From assembly GCF_031179985.1 (NCBI RefSeq), contig NZ_JAPSHJ010000031.1:1-43179 (forward strand): DNA of 43,179 nucleotides. The letters are read 5' to 3'. The notes below the pieces were generated by a model. It was given only the letters and a program-made list of their open reading frames with translations. It searched no databases and was not told the origin of the DNA. The stretch's first letter is position 1. Each line of letters begins with the position of its first letter. Shown piece after piece: positions 23,525 to 30,594 of this stretch. The DNA comes from Arthrobacter sp. Its GTDB lineage: Bacteria; Actinomycetota; Actinomycetes; Actinomycetales; Micrococcaceae. The translations under genes and the position numbers were made by a program.

Positions 23525-24418
23525 CTATTGCCCACCGCGGGTCTTGGGCTGGGCAGTATTCACTGTGTGGATCGCCCGCAGCAGCTTGGCCGGGAAATAG
23601 ACCGAGAAGAACACCACCATGGGAGCCTTCAGGGCCATTTTCTTCACGTTGTGCGCTTTATAGGTGCGGTCGAAGCGCGTTACGTAGTAGCGGTAGTCCC
23701 GAGGCGAGTCTTCCAGACGCCGGGCTGACATTCCGGACACCATTTGGGGCCAGTACTGCACCTTGAGTTCATGGTCTGCCAGGTGGAGCGAAAGATCGAT
23801 GTCCTCGTGCATCTCGTCTTTTTCGTCACGGCACGTCTCTTCCCGGATGGTCTCCCACGCCGAGCGGCGCATCGCCATGTTGGAGCCAAAGAGGAAGTGG
23901 TACTGGTGTTTGGCCAGCTTGAGCATTAGCTGGCGCATTTTGTCATCAGCCTTGAGCCCGAAGCGGCGCATTGGCATGTCGTAGTAGACCACGGGGCCTG
24001 TCGCGGCCTGGACGGACGGGTCCTTGAACGCTTTTTGAACCTGTTCCACCCAGTCAGGCTCAAGGACCGAGTCCGCATCGATACGGCCCAGAATGTCGCT
24101 CCGGGCGTGATCCAGTCCGAAGTTCCTGGTGGGGATCAGGCCTTGTTCCTTGTGCTGGCTGAGCAGGATGATGGGACTTTCAGGATATTCGAGCTGCATC
24201 TGCCGAACAATCTTGGCGGTGCGGTCCTTGGACTTGTTGTCCACCACGATGATTTCGTCGGCCGGAACAGATTGGTATACGGCAGCAATCAGGCATTGCC
24301 GTATGACGCTCTCCTCGTTGAAGGCCGGGATAACAATGGAAACGCTCGGCAGGGGGTCAGCGTTCGAGGTATCCTCGGGGGCTTTATCGGGTGACATCAG
24401 TCCAAATTTAGCACCCAT
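23525..24418 (-). CDS. Glycosyltransferase family 2
   Basis: 297 aa. The N-terminal GT-A fold is clear: VSIVIPAFNEESVI, then IIVVDNKSKDRTAKIV, the donor-binding region with IDADSVLEPDW (DxD), GSNMAMRRSAW, and the acceptor-side EDIDLSLHL, in which the ED is the likely catalytic base region. A C-terminal hydrophobic segment (ALKAPMVVFFSVYFPAKLL) suggests membrane association. It likely transfers a sugar to a lipid or polysaccharide; the exact product is unknown. The start at 24418 has GAGG 8 nt upstream. It is probably transcribed alone, since a terminator precedes it. Confidence 0.88.
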   Translation of the reverse strand: MGAKFGLMSPDKAPEDTSNADPLPSVSIVIPAFNEESVIRQCLIAAVYQSVPADEIIVVDNKSKDRTAKIVRQMQLEYPESPIILLSQHKEQGLIPTRNFGLDHARSDILGRIDADSVLEPDWVEQVQKAFKDPSVQAATGPVVYYDMPMRRFGLKADDKMRQLMLKLAKHQYHFLFGSNMAMRRSAWETIREETCRDEKDEMHEDIDLSLHLADHELKVQYWPQMVSGMSARRLEDSPRDYRYYVTRFDRTYKAHNVKKMALKAPMVVFFSVYFPAKLLRAIHTVNTAQPKTRGGQ

Positions 24419-24460
24419 AAGGTTGTCCTCAGCCGGTACCTGACGGTTTCCAACCGCAGA

Positions 24461-24486
24461 AAGGGCCCCGCCTCGGCGGAGCCCTT
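24461..24486 (-). terminator. Terminator of the 11-residue-repeat membrane-protein gene
   Basis: Arms GGGCCCCGCC (24463-24472) and GGCGGAGCCC (24475-24484). On the minus strand the stem is followed by TTTCT. It lies 37 bp beyond the stop of the upstream minus-strand gene. Confidence 0.7.
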
Positions 24487-24520
24487 CCCAATTTTCAACC
24501 CACCGCGCGGGTGGTATCAG

Positions 24521-25507
24521 TTACTTCCCAGCGGGCTTTTCCGCCTCACTGGTTCCGTTCGTGTTCATGCCGGCGGCGATGTTTTTCACAGCAGTCTTGG
24601 CGTCCGTGGCAACCTTGGCGGTGGCGTCGCTGGCAGCGTCCACGGCGTCGCCGGCGGCCGAGGCAACGCCGCGTGAGGAGGCGGCTGCTTTGTCAGCGAC
24701 GTCGGCGACTTCCTCACCCGTATCTGCCACCACACCGGTTGCCGCATGCTTGCCATCAGCAAGGGCATCGCCCACGGACGTCGCAGGAACCGGAGCAGGA
24801 GTCACCGGGGTGGTGCCAACAGGGGTGGGCGTCTTCCAAGGATCCTCCACGGGCTTGGAGGCCTTCCAAGCCGCGACACCTGCTGCTACGGCAGCAGCGA
24901 TCACTCCGAAGATCAGCAAACCGCGGTTCTTCGACTTCGGAGCTGCAGCCTTTTCCTTCGTGACGGCGCGGGTGGCTTCAGCAGCGGCGGCCTTCAGCTG
25001 GTGGCTGGTGGTCTGTGCCTGCTCCTGGATCGTGTGGACAATTCCCACGTCACCAAGCTTCTGGGCCACTGCGTCCACACGAGCCGGGGCATTCTCCAAC
25101 GTGCGATGGACGACGTCGGACGCCTGGCCGATCTGATCTGAAAGGCGCGGCAGGTATTCCACTACAACGCGGTCGCGGGCGTTGGCGATGACCGGGGTGG
25201 CTTTATCCAGAGCCTCGTGAAGCCGCGGAGTGGCGCCCTCTACTACGTCATGGATCTTCGGCGCCAAGGTGGCCAGGCCATCCTGGATACGGGGGGTGAC
25301 GGTGGCAACGCCGTCGGCCAGGTTATGGGCCGCCGACTTCAACCCTTCCTGAATCTTGGGAGAGGCGGTGTCAATGCCATGCTGCAGGCGGGGAACTGCC
25401 CAGTCCACCGCAGCCTCCACGCGGGGGCCGGCCCAGTCCTTGGCATTCTCTACTGCGGAGCTCACTGACTGCTCCACGTCGCGGGCAATACGATCCGATT
25501 TCTTCAC
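24521..25507 (-). CDS. Membrane-anchored protein with proline-initiated 11-residue repeats
   Basis: 328 aa, family not recognised. Residues 28-115 form eight consecutive 11-residue units. Seven begin with proline, usually Pro-Arg/Lys-hydrophobic-Gln/His, for example PRLQHGIDTAS, PRIQDGLATLA and PRLHEALDKAT; this resembles amphipathic apolipoprotein-like helices. A further helical stretch (116-185) leads to one clear transmembrane segment at about 196-214. A Pro/Thr linker and an Ala/Asp/Lys-rich C-terminal helix region (about 240-328) follow. There is no signal peptide. The start is GTG with a very strong GGGAGG. An envelope or lipid-surface role is only an inference. Confidence 0.8.
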   Translation of the reverse strand: MKKSDRIARDVEQSVSSAVENAKDWAGPRVEAAVDWAVPRLQHGIDTASPKIQEGLKSAAHNLADGVATVTPRIQDGLATLAPKIHDVVEGATPRLHEALDKATPVIANARDRVVVEYLPRLSDQIGQASDVVHRTLENAPARVDAVAQKLGDVGIVHTIQEQAQTTSHQLKAAAAEATRAVTKEKAAAPKSKNRGLLIFGVIAAAVAAGVAAWKASKPVEDPWKTPTPVGTTPVTPAPVPATSVGDALADGKHAATGVVADTGEEVADVADKAAASSRGVASAAGDAVDAASDATAKVATDAKTAVKNIAAGMNTNGTSEAEKPAGK

Positions 25508-25661
25508 AACTACCTCCCGATTAATGTGGCGGTTCTTTCGTTAGCCTACGTGGATTGAACCTCACCGGCTATTCTTCAGCGGCAATTCCAATGGATTTCA
25601 CCCAGCGCGGAACTCCCGTCCAGACTCTTTGCACCCGTACCCACCATGGAAGAATGGCTTT

Positions 25662-26207
25662 ATGACTGCCATCGCAACTGCAAAAGCAACCATTCACACG
25701 AGCCTCGGCGACATCGTCGTCAACCTCTTCGGCAACCACGCGCCCAAGACCGTCAAAAACTTCGTCGGACTGGCAACGGGCGAGCAGCCCTGGACGCACC
25801 CCGAAACCGGTGAGGACAAGACCGGTACCCCGCTGTACAACGGCACCATCTTCCACCGCATCATCAAGGACTTCATGATCCAGGCCGGCGATCCGCTGGG
25901 ACGCGGCGTGGGTGGACCGGGCTACAAGTTCGACGACGAAATCCACCCCGAACTGACCTTCAACGCACCCTACAAGCTGGCCATGGCCAACGCCGGAATC
26001 CAGATGGGCAAGGGCACCAACGGCTCGCAGTTCTTCATCACCACCATCCCCACCGACTGGCTGCAGGGCAAGCACAGCATCTTCGGGGAAGTTGCTGACG
26101 AGGAATCGAAGAAGGTAGTGGACGCCATCGAGGGCGTCCGTACCGGCATGGGCGACCGTCCCGTCGAGGACGTCACCATCAACAGCATCGACATCGAACA
26201 GCTCTGA
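25662..26207 (+). CDS. Cyclophilin-type peptidyl-prolyl isomerase
   Basis: 181 aa, a single cyclophilin domain that catalyses cis-trans isomerisation of peptidyl-proline bonds. Signature segments are FHRIIKDFMIQAGDP (catalytic Arg), GTNGSQFFITT, and the DWLQGKHSIFGEV segment with the tryptophan of cyclosporin-binding forms. There is no signal peptide, so it is probably cytoplasmic. I chose the ATG at 25662 because GGAAGA lies upstream; an in-frame start at 25629 has no such support. It lies next to a rhomboid gene 10 bp downstream, a common actinobacterial pairing. Confidence 0.95.
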   Translation: MTAIATAKATIHTSLGDIVVNLFGNHAPKTVKNFVGLATGEQPWTHPETGEDKTGTPLYNGTIFHRIIKDFMIQAGDPLGRGVGGPGYKFDDEIHPELTFNAPYKLAMANAGIQMGKGTNGSQFFITTIPTDWLQGKHSIFGEVADEESKKVVDAIEGVRTGMGDRPVEDVTINSIDIEQL

Positions 26208-26217
26208 TTCAGCCCGC

Positions 26218-27102
26218 ATGAGTTACGGAATACCGGCGGCCGAGCCGTCCGCCCAGATCCCGGTTTGTCCCAGGCATCCGGATCGGCCTTCTTACGTCAG
26301 GTGCCAGCGCTGCGGCCGGCCTGCGTGTCCGGAGTGCCAGCGGGCGGCCGCCGTCGGGTTCCAATGCGTTGACTGCGTCAACGAAGCAGCGCGGGCCACG
26401 CCGGGTATCAGGACCGTTTATGGCGGCGCCGTTGCCACGGGCCGGCCGTTGGTGACATTCGCCATTATCGCCGTCTGTGCATTTGTTTACGTGCTGCAGT
26501 GGGTGGTTCCCGGACAGTTTGTCTACGAACAGTTCGCCTACAACAACGCATTCGTCAGCCCGGAATACCCTAAATTCGAGCCGTGGCGGATGCTGACCTC
26601 GGCCTTCCTGCACTCCCAGGGATTTATCCTCCACATTGTGCTGAATATGTACATGCTGTGGATGTTCGGCCAAGTCCTTGAACCGCTGCTGGGCCGCGCA
26701 CGCTTCTTGGCCGTCTATCTGATCTCAGCCCTCGGGGGCTCTGTTGGTTACCTCATGCTTACCCCGCTTTACACGCTTGGGCAGGACAGCCTCTATGGAG
26801 TGGTCGGCGCTTCGGGCGCAATCTTTGGACTCTTCGGCGCCATGCTGGTGGTCCAGAGGCACCGGGGCGGAGATACGCGGCAGCTTTGGGTCCTGATCGC
26901 TATCAACGGGGTCATCGGCTTCATGGTTGCAGGCATCGCGTGGCAGGCTCATTTGGGTGGGCTGGTCACCGGTGCCGCATGCGCCGCTGTCGTTGCCTAT
27001 ACGCCCAAGGGCAAGCAGCGGGGGCTCCTTCAGGCCGCTGGACTTGTGCTGGTACTGGCGGCTCTGGTGGCCCTGTCCTGGTCCCGGGTGGCAACAGCTT
27101 AG
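26218..27102 (+). CDS. Rhomboid-family intramembrane serine protease
   Basis: 294 aa. Rhomboids cleave transmembrane segments within the membrane. The catalytic dyad is visible as Ser199 in GASGAIFG and His245 in WQAHLGG. About six or seven hydrophobic helices span residues 75-290, and HIVLNMYMLWMFG is the conserved HxxxN region. The N-terminal about 60 residues contain a Cys/His zinc-binding B-box-like module (CPRHPDRPSYVRCQRCGRP with further CxxC pairs), which is frequent in actinobacterial rhomboids. ATG start 10 bp after the cyclophilin gene, so probably co-transcribed. Substrates are unknown. Confidence 0.94.
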   Translation: MSYGIPAAEPSAQIPVCPRHPDRPSYVRCQRCGRPACPECQRAAAVGFQCVDCVNEAARATPGIRTVYGGAVATGRPLVTFAIIAVCAFVYVLQWVVPGQFVYEQFAYNNAFVSPEYPKFEPWRMLTSAFLHSQGFILHIVLNMYMLWMFGQVLEPLLGRARFLAVYLISALGGSVGYLMLTPLYTLGQDSLYGVVGASGAIFGLFGAMLVVQRHRGGDTRQLWVLIAINGVIGFMVAGIAWQAHLGGLVTGAACAAVVAYTPKGKQRGLLQAAGLVLVLAALVALSWSRVATA

Positions 27103-27125
27103 GTTCCTTATTTCGCAACCCTATC

Positions 27126-27157
27126 CCCCGGTGGCCTAAAGGCCGCCGGGGTTTTTT
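27126..27157 (+). terminator. Rho-independent terminator after the rhomboid gene
   Basis: CCCCGGTGGCC (27126-27136), loop TAAA, GGCCGCCGGGG (27141-27151) with one G-T pair, then six T. A textbook terminator. Confidence 0.95.
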
Positions 27158-27217
27158 GTGGCTCTGATTATCCGGCCGATGTCTCGTGGGAACAGGCGGG
27201 CCCTCGGTTCCTCGAAC

Positions 27218-27769
27218 TTATCCACAGGGCTTATCCACAGTGTGCGTAACTTACATGGATGTAGTTCAGCTCGTCCGTCAGGACAGAAGCCCAATGCTGG
27301 CGGCTTTTCACGAGTCGAAGGCGGCATTGTCCCCAACTGTGGATAAGTGAGGAGGACCGGACTGTTCTTAAGTGGACAACTTTTTCCACCTCCAAGGTCC
27401 TTTGTTAACGCTCCAAGGGCGCCTTGGTGCTCAAATCCACAGAATTATCCACAGGTGTTAATAACGCAGGCCGCCAAAGGATGCGCGGTATTCCTTGCTG
27501 CTGGGCGGAAATGAGTGGTGAGTAGCGGTTAGCAGGAGATCTTATCCCCAACTGTGGATAAGTTTGTGGAAGCCCTGTGGAGAAGAACGCTCCGCAGCCC
27601 GCGGCGTTGGAATATCTTAGAAGCTCCTTGGATATCCACACGCCAATCCACAGTGTTAATAACTTACAAAAATGTCATTCGGTATGGAACTTCAGAGTTG
27701 TGGCGTCTACAGGGGCCCACGAGACGCTGTGGCCCGGACTTATGCACACTGTGGATAACTTTGCCCACA
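27218..27769. promoter_or_regulatory. Dense DnaA-box cluster, origin-like, outside oriC
   Basis: Within an intergenic region that contains no credible gene (27158-27829) are six exact TTATCCACA boxes: plus strand 27218-27226, 27231-27239 and 27445-27453; minus strand 27338-27346, 27553-27561 and 27750-27758. Near matches lie at 27327, 27371 (minus), 27433, 27542, 27576 (minus), 27632, 27644, 27740 and 27761. Two inverted box pairs with a 2-bp gap lie at 27327-27346 and 27542-27561. GTTAATAAC occurs at 27457-27465 and 27655-27663, the second opening an AT-rich stretch to about 27685. It could be a DnaA titration or reactivation site, or an accessory origin element. That role is inferred. Confidence 0.8.
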
Positions 27770-27829
27770 GCAGGCGGGTCAGCCTCTCAACGAACCGTCA
27801 ATAATGCAGCCTTCACGTTCTGGCTGTGC

Positions 27830-28435
27830 TTACGAGCTCCAGATGCCGGACGAGCCTCTCCTGTGGCTGTCCACAAGATGGGTGTCGATCATCCCAATGG
27901 CCTCCATCAGGGCGTACATCGTGGTTGGTCCAACGAACACAAATCCGCGCTTACGGAGGGCCTTGGACAGGGCGATTGACTCAGGCGACGTCGTGGCGGT
28001 TTCCGCGAGCGTCTTCGGCCTGGGTGTGGTTGCAGGTTTGAAACTCCATACAAAGTCCACCAAACCGCCGTCCGGCCTTAATGCAATGGTGGCCTGGGCA
28101 TTCGTGATGGCTGCACGGATCTTGAGCCGGTTCCGGACGATTCCGGGATCCAACAGGAGCCGTTCGACGTCGGCCTCGGTGAAAGCGGCGACAGTCTCGG
28201 GGTGGAAGTTGTGGAAAGCTGCCCGGAAAGCGGGACGTTTCCGCAGAATGGTTGCCCAGGAGAGTCCGGCCTGAAAGGCTTCAAGGCTGATGCGCTCATA
28301 CAGCCCCTGCTCATCCTGAACGGGAAGTCCCCATTCGGTGTCGTAGTACTCCCGCAGCAGCGGGTCGCTGGCCGCCCACGGGGGTCGCGCCAGCCCGTCG
28401 TCGCCGACGACGGTGCCGTTGTCCTCAGCAGTCAT
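27830..28435 (-). CDS. tag: DNA-3-methyladenine glycosylase I
   Basis: 201 aa. It removes 3-methyladenine from alkylated DNA to start base excision repair. Family landmarks are the N-terminal W...DPLLREYYDTEWGLP, LEAFQAGLSWATILRKR (with the conserved Glu of the active site), DAGI-like LDPGIVRNRLKI, FVWSF and SKALRKRGFVFVGPTTMYALMEAIGM. Compared from memory with E. coli Tag, three of the four zinc ligands appear replaced (Cys4 by Pro18, His17 by Tyr31, Cys179 by Ser). The zinc snap may therefore be absent, which may be normal in this lineage. It is downstream of crgA on the same strand, 46 bp away. Confidence 0.9.
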   Translation of the reverse strand: MTAEDNGTVVGDDGLARPPWAASDPLLREYYDTEWGLPVQDEQGLYERISLEAFQAGLSWATILRKRPAFRAAFHNFHPETVAAFTEADVERLLLDPGIVRNRLKIRAAITNAQATIALRPDGGLVDFVWSFKPATTPRPKTLAETATTSPESIALSKALRKRGFVFVGPTTMYALMEAIGMIDTHLVDSHRRGSSGIWSS

Positions 28436-28481
28436 GCTTCAGCTTTCCCCGTCCAAGGACGTGGACGAACACCTCAACTGT

Positions 28482-28733
28482 TCAGGAACGCCAGCGCGTG
28501 GTCATGAGGAAGCCGAGAATGGCGATGCCGAATCCCGCAACGATGTTCCACGACTCCCACTCGCGAACCGGAAAAGCGCCTTCGCTGATGTAGTACGTGA
28601 TGATCCAGAGCAACCCGATGATCATCAGGCCGAACATGACCGGTTTGAACCACACCGGGTTTGGCTTGTAGGCCTGCGCTGCTGCCGGCTGTGCCGCGGA
28701 TGCAGTCCTCTTGCGTGGCTTTGACTCGGGCAC
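28482..28733 (-). CDS. crgA: Cell-division protein CrgA
   Basis: 83 aa. CrgA is a small actinobacterial divisome membrane protein that interacts with FtsZ and peptidoglycan synthases and modulates septation. A basic, Ala-rich N-terminus (1-22) precedes two hydrophobic helices at about 30-50 and 62-79, with the characteristic WNIVAGFGIAILGFLMTTRW at the end. GTG start at 28733 with a purine-rich GGAGGA upstream. It diverges from the sortase gene and sits in the classic crgA-pabA-pknB neighbourhood. Confidence 0.95.
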   Translation of the reverse strand: MPESKPRKRTASAAQPAAAQAYKPNPVWFKPVMFGLMIIGLLWIITYYISEGAFPVREWESWNIVAGFGIAILGFLMTTRWRS

Positions 28734-28906
28734 GGGTCCTCCTTGGCGGGCTGAATCAAGAGTGGCGCCCTCGGCTTGGTATCCTGCAATGAGGAAACGT
28801 CGGCGGTCAGTGCCCTCTTGGTCACGTCTGAATTCTTACTAGCAGCCAATTCTAGCTGTAATTCAGCCGGTGCCGGTGCCGCCGCTCACGCCGAAGGGGA
28901 GAATCA

Positions 28907-29677
28907 GTGCTGCTGCAGGAGAAGGAGACGCGCGTTGCTGTGCCACCGCCGCGCGCCGGTGTTCTCCGCACCGCTGTCCAGGTCATGGGTGAGCTGCTCA
29001 TTACGGCGGGGGTCATTCTGCTGCTGTTCGTGGCTTGGCAGCTATGGTGGACCAACGTGGAGTCTGATGCCAAACAGAGCGAAGCAATAAAGAACTTCGT
29101 CCAGGAACTGGGACCGCCGACTCCGGCGGCGCCTGCGAATCCGGCAGACTATGGACCGCCGGTGGTCTCGGAGCCTCCAAGTCATGCCGAAACAATCGGC
29201 ATCATGTACGTTCCCCGCTTTGGAGCCGACTACACGCGGCCCATCGTCCAGGGCACTTCCACTGATGTCCTGGATACATTGGGGCTGGGTCACTACAAGA
29301 ACACGTCCATGCCGGGAGCTGTGGGAAATTTTGCGGTTGCAGGGCACCGGCAAACCCACGGTGCGGTGCTGGACAACATCCATACACTCGTTCCCGGGGA
29401 CAAAATTTACGTCCAGACCAAGGACGGATTCTACGTCTACGTCTTCCGTAACAACCAGGTTGTATTACCCACCAGCACGGACGTGCTGCTGCCAGTACCG
29501 GCCCAACCCTCGGCTACCCCGACCGAAAGCTTTCTGACCATGACCAGTTGCAACCCACGCTTCGGGGCGCAAGAGCGCATCATCGCTTACTCTGTGCTCG
29601 AACGATGGCAACCTGCCTCGGCAGGGCCGCCGGCCGAAATCGCCGCGCAAGTGGCTAAAGCCCGCGGGGAGGGTTAA
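28907..29677 (+). CDS. Class E sortase
   Basis: 256 aa. Sortases cleave a C-terminal sorting signal and attach surface proteins to peptidoglycan; class E enzymes of high-GC bacteria generally use LAxTG-type signals. A hydrophobic anchor lies at about 27-45. The catalytic triad is visible: His147 in AGHRQTHG, Cys215 in TMTSCNP and Arg224 in GAQERIIAY. The Pro-rich linker (about 67-95) spans the wall-proximal region. GTG start at 28907. No substrate with a sorting signal is seen in this window, so this is probably a housekeeping sortase. Confidence 0.95.
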   Translation: MLLQEKETRVAVPPPRAGVLRTAVQVMGELLITAGVILLLFVAWQLWWTNVESDAKQSEAIKNFVQELGPPTPAAPANPADYGPPVVSEPPSHAETIGIMYVPRFGADYTRPIVQGTSTDVLDTLGLGHYKNTSMPGAVGNFAVAGHRQTHGAVLDNIHTLVPGDKIYVQTKDGFYVYVFRNNQVVLPTSTDVLLPVPAQPSATPTESFLTMTSCNPRFGAQERIIAYSVLERWQPASAGPPAEIAAQVAKARGEG

Positions 29678-29679
29678 GG

Positions 29680-29850
29680 ATGTACGGCTGGATATTCCGC
29701 CATCTTCCCGGGCCCCTGTGGCTGCGGATTCTGACATCGCTGGTGCTCGCTGCCGCGGCAGTGGTCCTGATGGTTCAGTTTCTGTTTCCCTGGCTCTCAC
29801 AGTTCACCCAGTTCACCGACTCAACGATTGGTTCAGTAACCCAGCCATGA
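29680..29850 (+). CDS. Small membrane protein between sortase and pabA
   Basis: 56 aa, running from MYGWIFRHLPGPLWLRIL to SVTQP with one strong transmembrane helix at about 14-38 ending in LFPWLSQF. It starts at ATG 29680, 2 nt after the sortase stop, with the ribosome binding site GGGAGGG inside the sortase 3' end. Its stop overlaps the pabA start (ATGA). The tight coupling on both sides and the conserved-looking PGPLWLR motif argue that it is real. Short proteins of this kind occur at this locus in other actinobacteria; the function is unknown. Confidence 0.85.
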   Translation: MYGWIFRHLPGPLWLRILTSLVLAAAAVVLMVQFLFPWLSQFTQFTDSTIGSVTQP

Positions 29851-30485
29851 CTACCAAAATCCTTGTCGTAGACAACTACGACAGCTTCGTTTACACCCTG
29901 GTTGGTTATCTCCAGGAGCTGGGGGCGGAAACCACGGTGGTCCGAAACGACGACGTCACCCTCGCGGAGGCCATCGAGCTGGCTGAGACCCGCGACGGCG
30001 TACTGGTTTCCCCCGGCCCCGGCACCCCGGCCGAGGCCGGCGTCTGCATTGAACTGATCAAATGGTGCGGAGATCAAAGCAAGCCCATGTTCGGCGTTTG
30101 CCTGGGCCATCAGGCCCTCGCCGAAGCGTATGGCGGAACAGTGACCCATGCCCCTGAGCTGATGCACGGAAAGACCTCGCTGGTCGAACATCACGGGACA
30201 GACGTATTTCAGGGTCTGCCATCTCCGGTCACGGCCACCCGCTACCACTCACTGGCAGCGGTGCGAGGGACCATCCCGGAGGTCTTGGAAATCACCGCCG
30301 AAACAGCCACTGGCGTGATCATGGGGCTGAGGCACCGGACTGCGCCTTTGAGTGGCGTGCAGTTCCACCCGGAGTCCGTTCTGACAGAAGGCGGATACCA
30401 GATGCTGGGGAACTGGCTGGAGTCCTTGGGAATGACCGGGGCTGCCGCTCGTGCCGGAAAATTGAGCCCGCTCATCAAGCACTGA
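29847..30485 (+). CDS. pabA: Glutamine amidotransferase, aminodeoxychorismate/anthranilate synthase component II
   Basis: 212 aa, a class I glutamine amidotransferase that supplies ammonia to PabB (folate) or TrpE (tryptophan). The N-terminus ILVVDNYDSFVYTL is diagnostic. The catalytic triad is Cys85 in FGVCLGHQA with His174 and Glu176 in VQFHPES; SPGPGTP forms the oxyanion region. The ATG at 29847 overlaps the previous small gene by 4 nt. No partner chorismate-binding subunit is in this window. Either pabA or trpG is possible; the actinobacterial gene at this locus is usually called pabA or trpG without certainty. Confidence 0.92.
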   Translation: MTTKILVVDNYDSFVYTLVGYLQELGAETTVVRNDDVTLAEAIELAETRDGVLVSPGPGTPAEAGVCIELIKWCGDQSKPMFGVCLGHQALAEAYGGTVTHAPELMHGKTSLVEHHGTDVFQGLPSPVTATRYHSLAAVRGTIPEVLEITAETATGVIMGLRHRTAPLSGVQFHPESVLTEGGYQMLGNWLESLGMTGAAARAGKLSPLIKH

Positions 30486-30594
30486 GACCTCAAGCGCTGA
30501 GGCCACTGGGTCAGCCTACCCGGAAGGTGTGGCAACTTAGCGGCCTGCTGCGGCTGGCCGGTCCTGTCGTTGGACGGCCAACTCTCTTGCCGCC

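Noticed and set aside
30488..30502. CCTCA/TGAGG hairpin after pabA as a terminator
   Set aside because: Only 5 bp of stem and no T tract; too weak to call.
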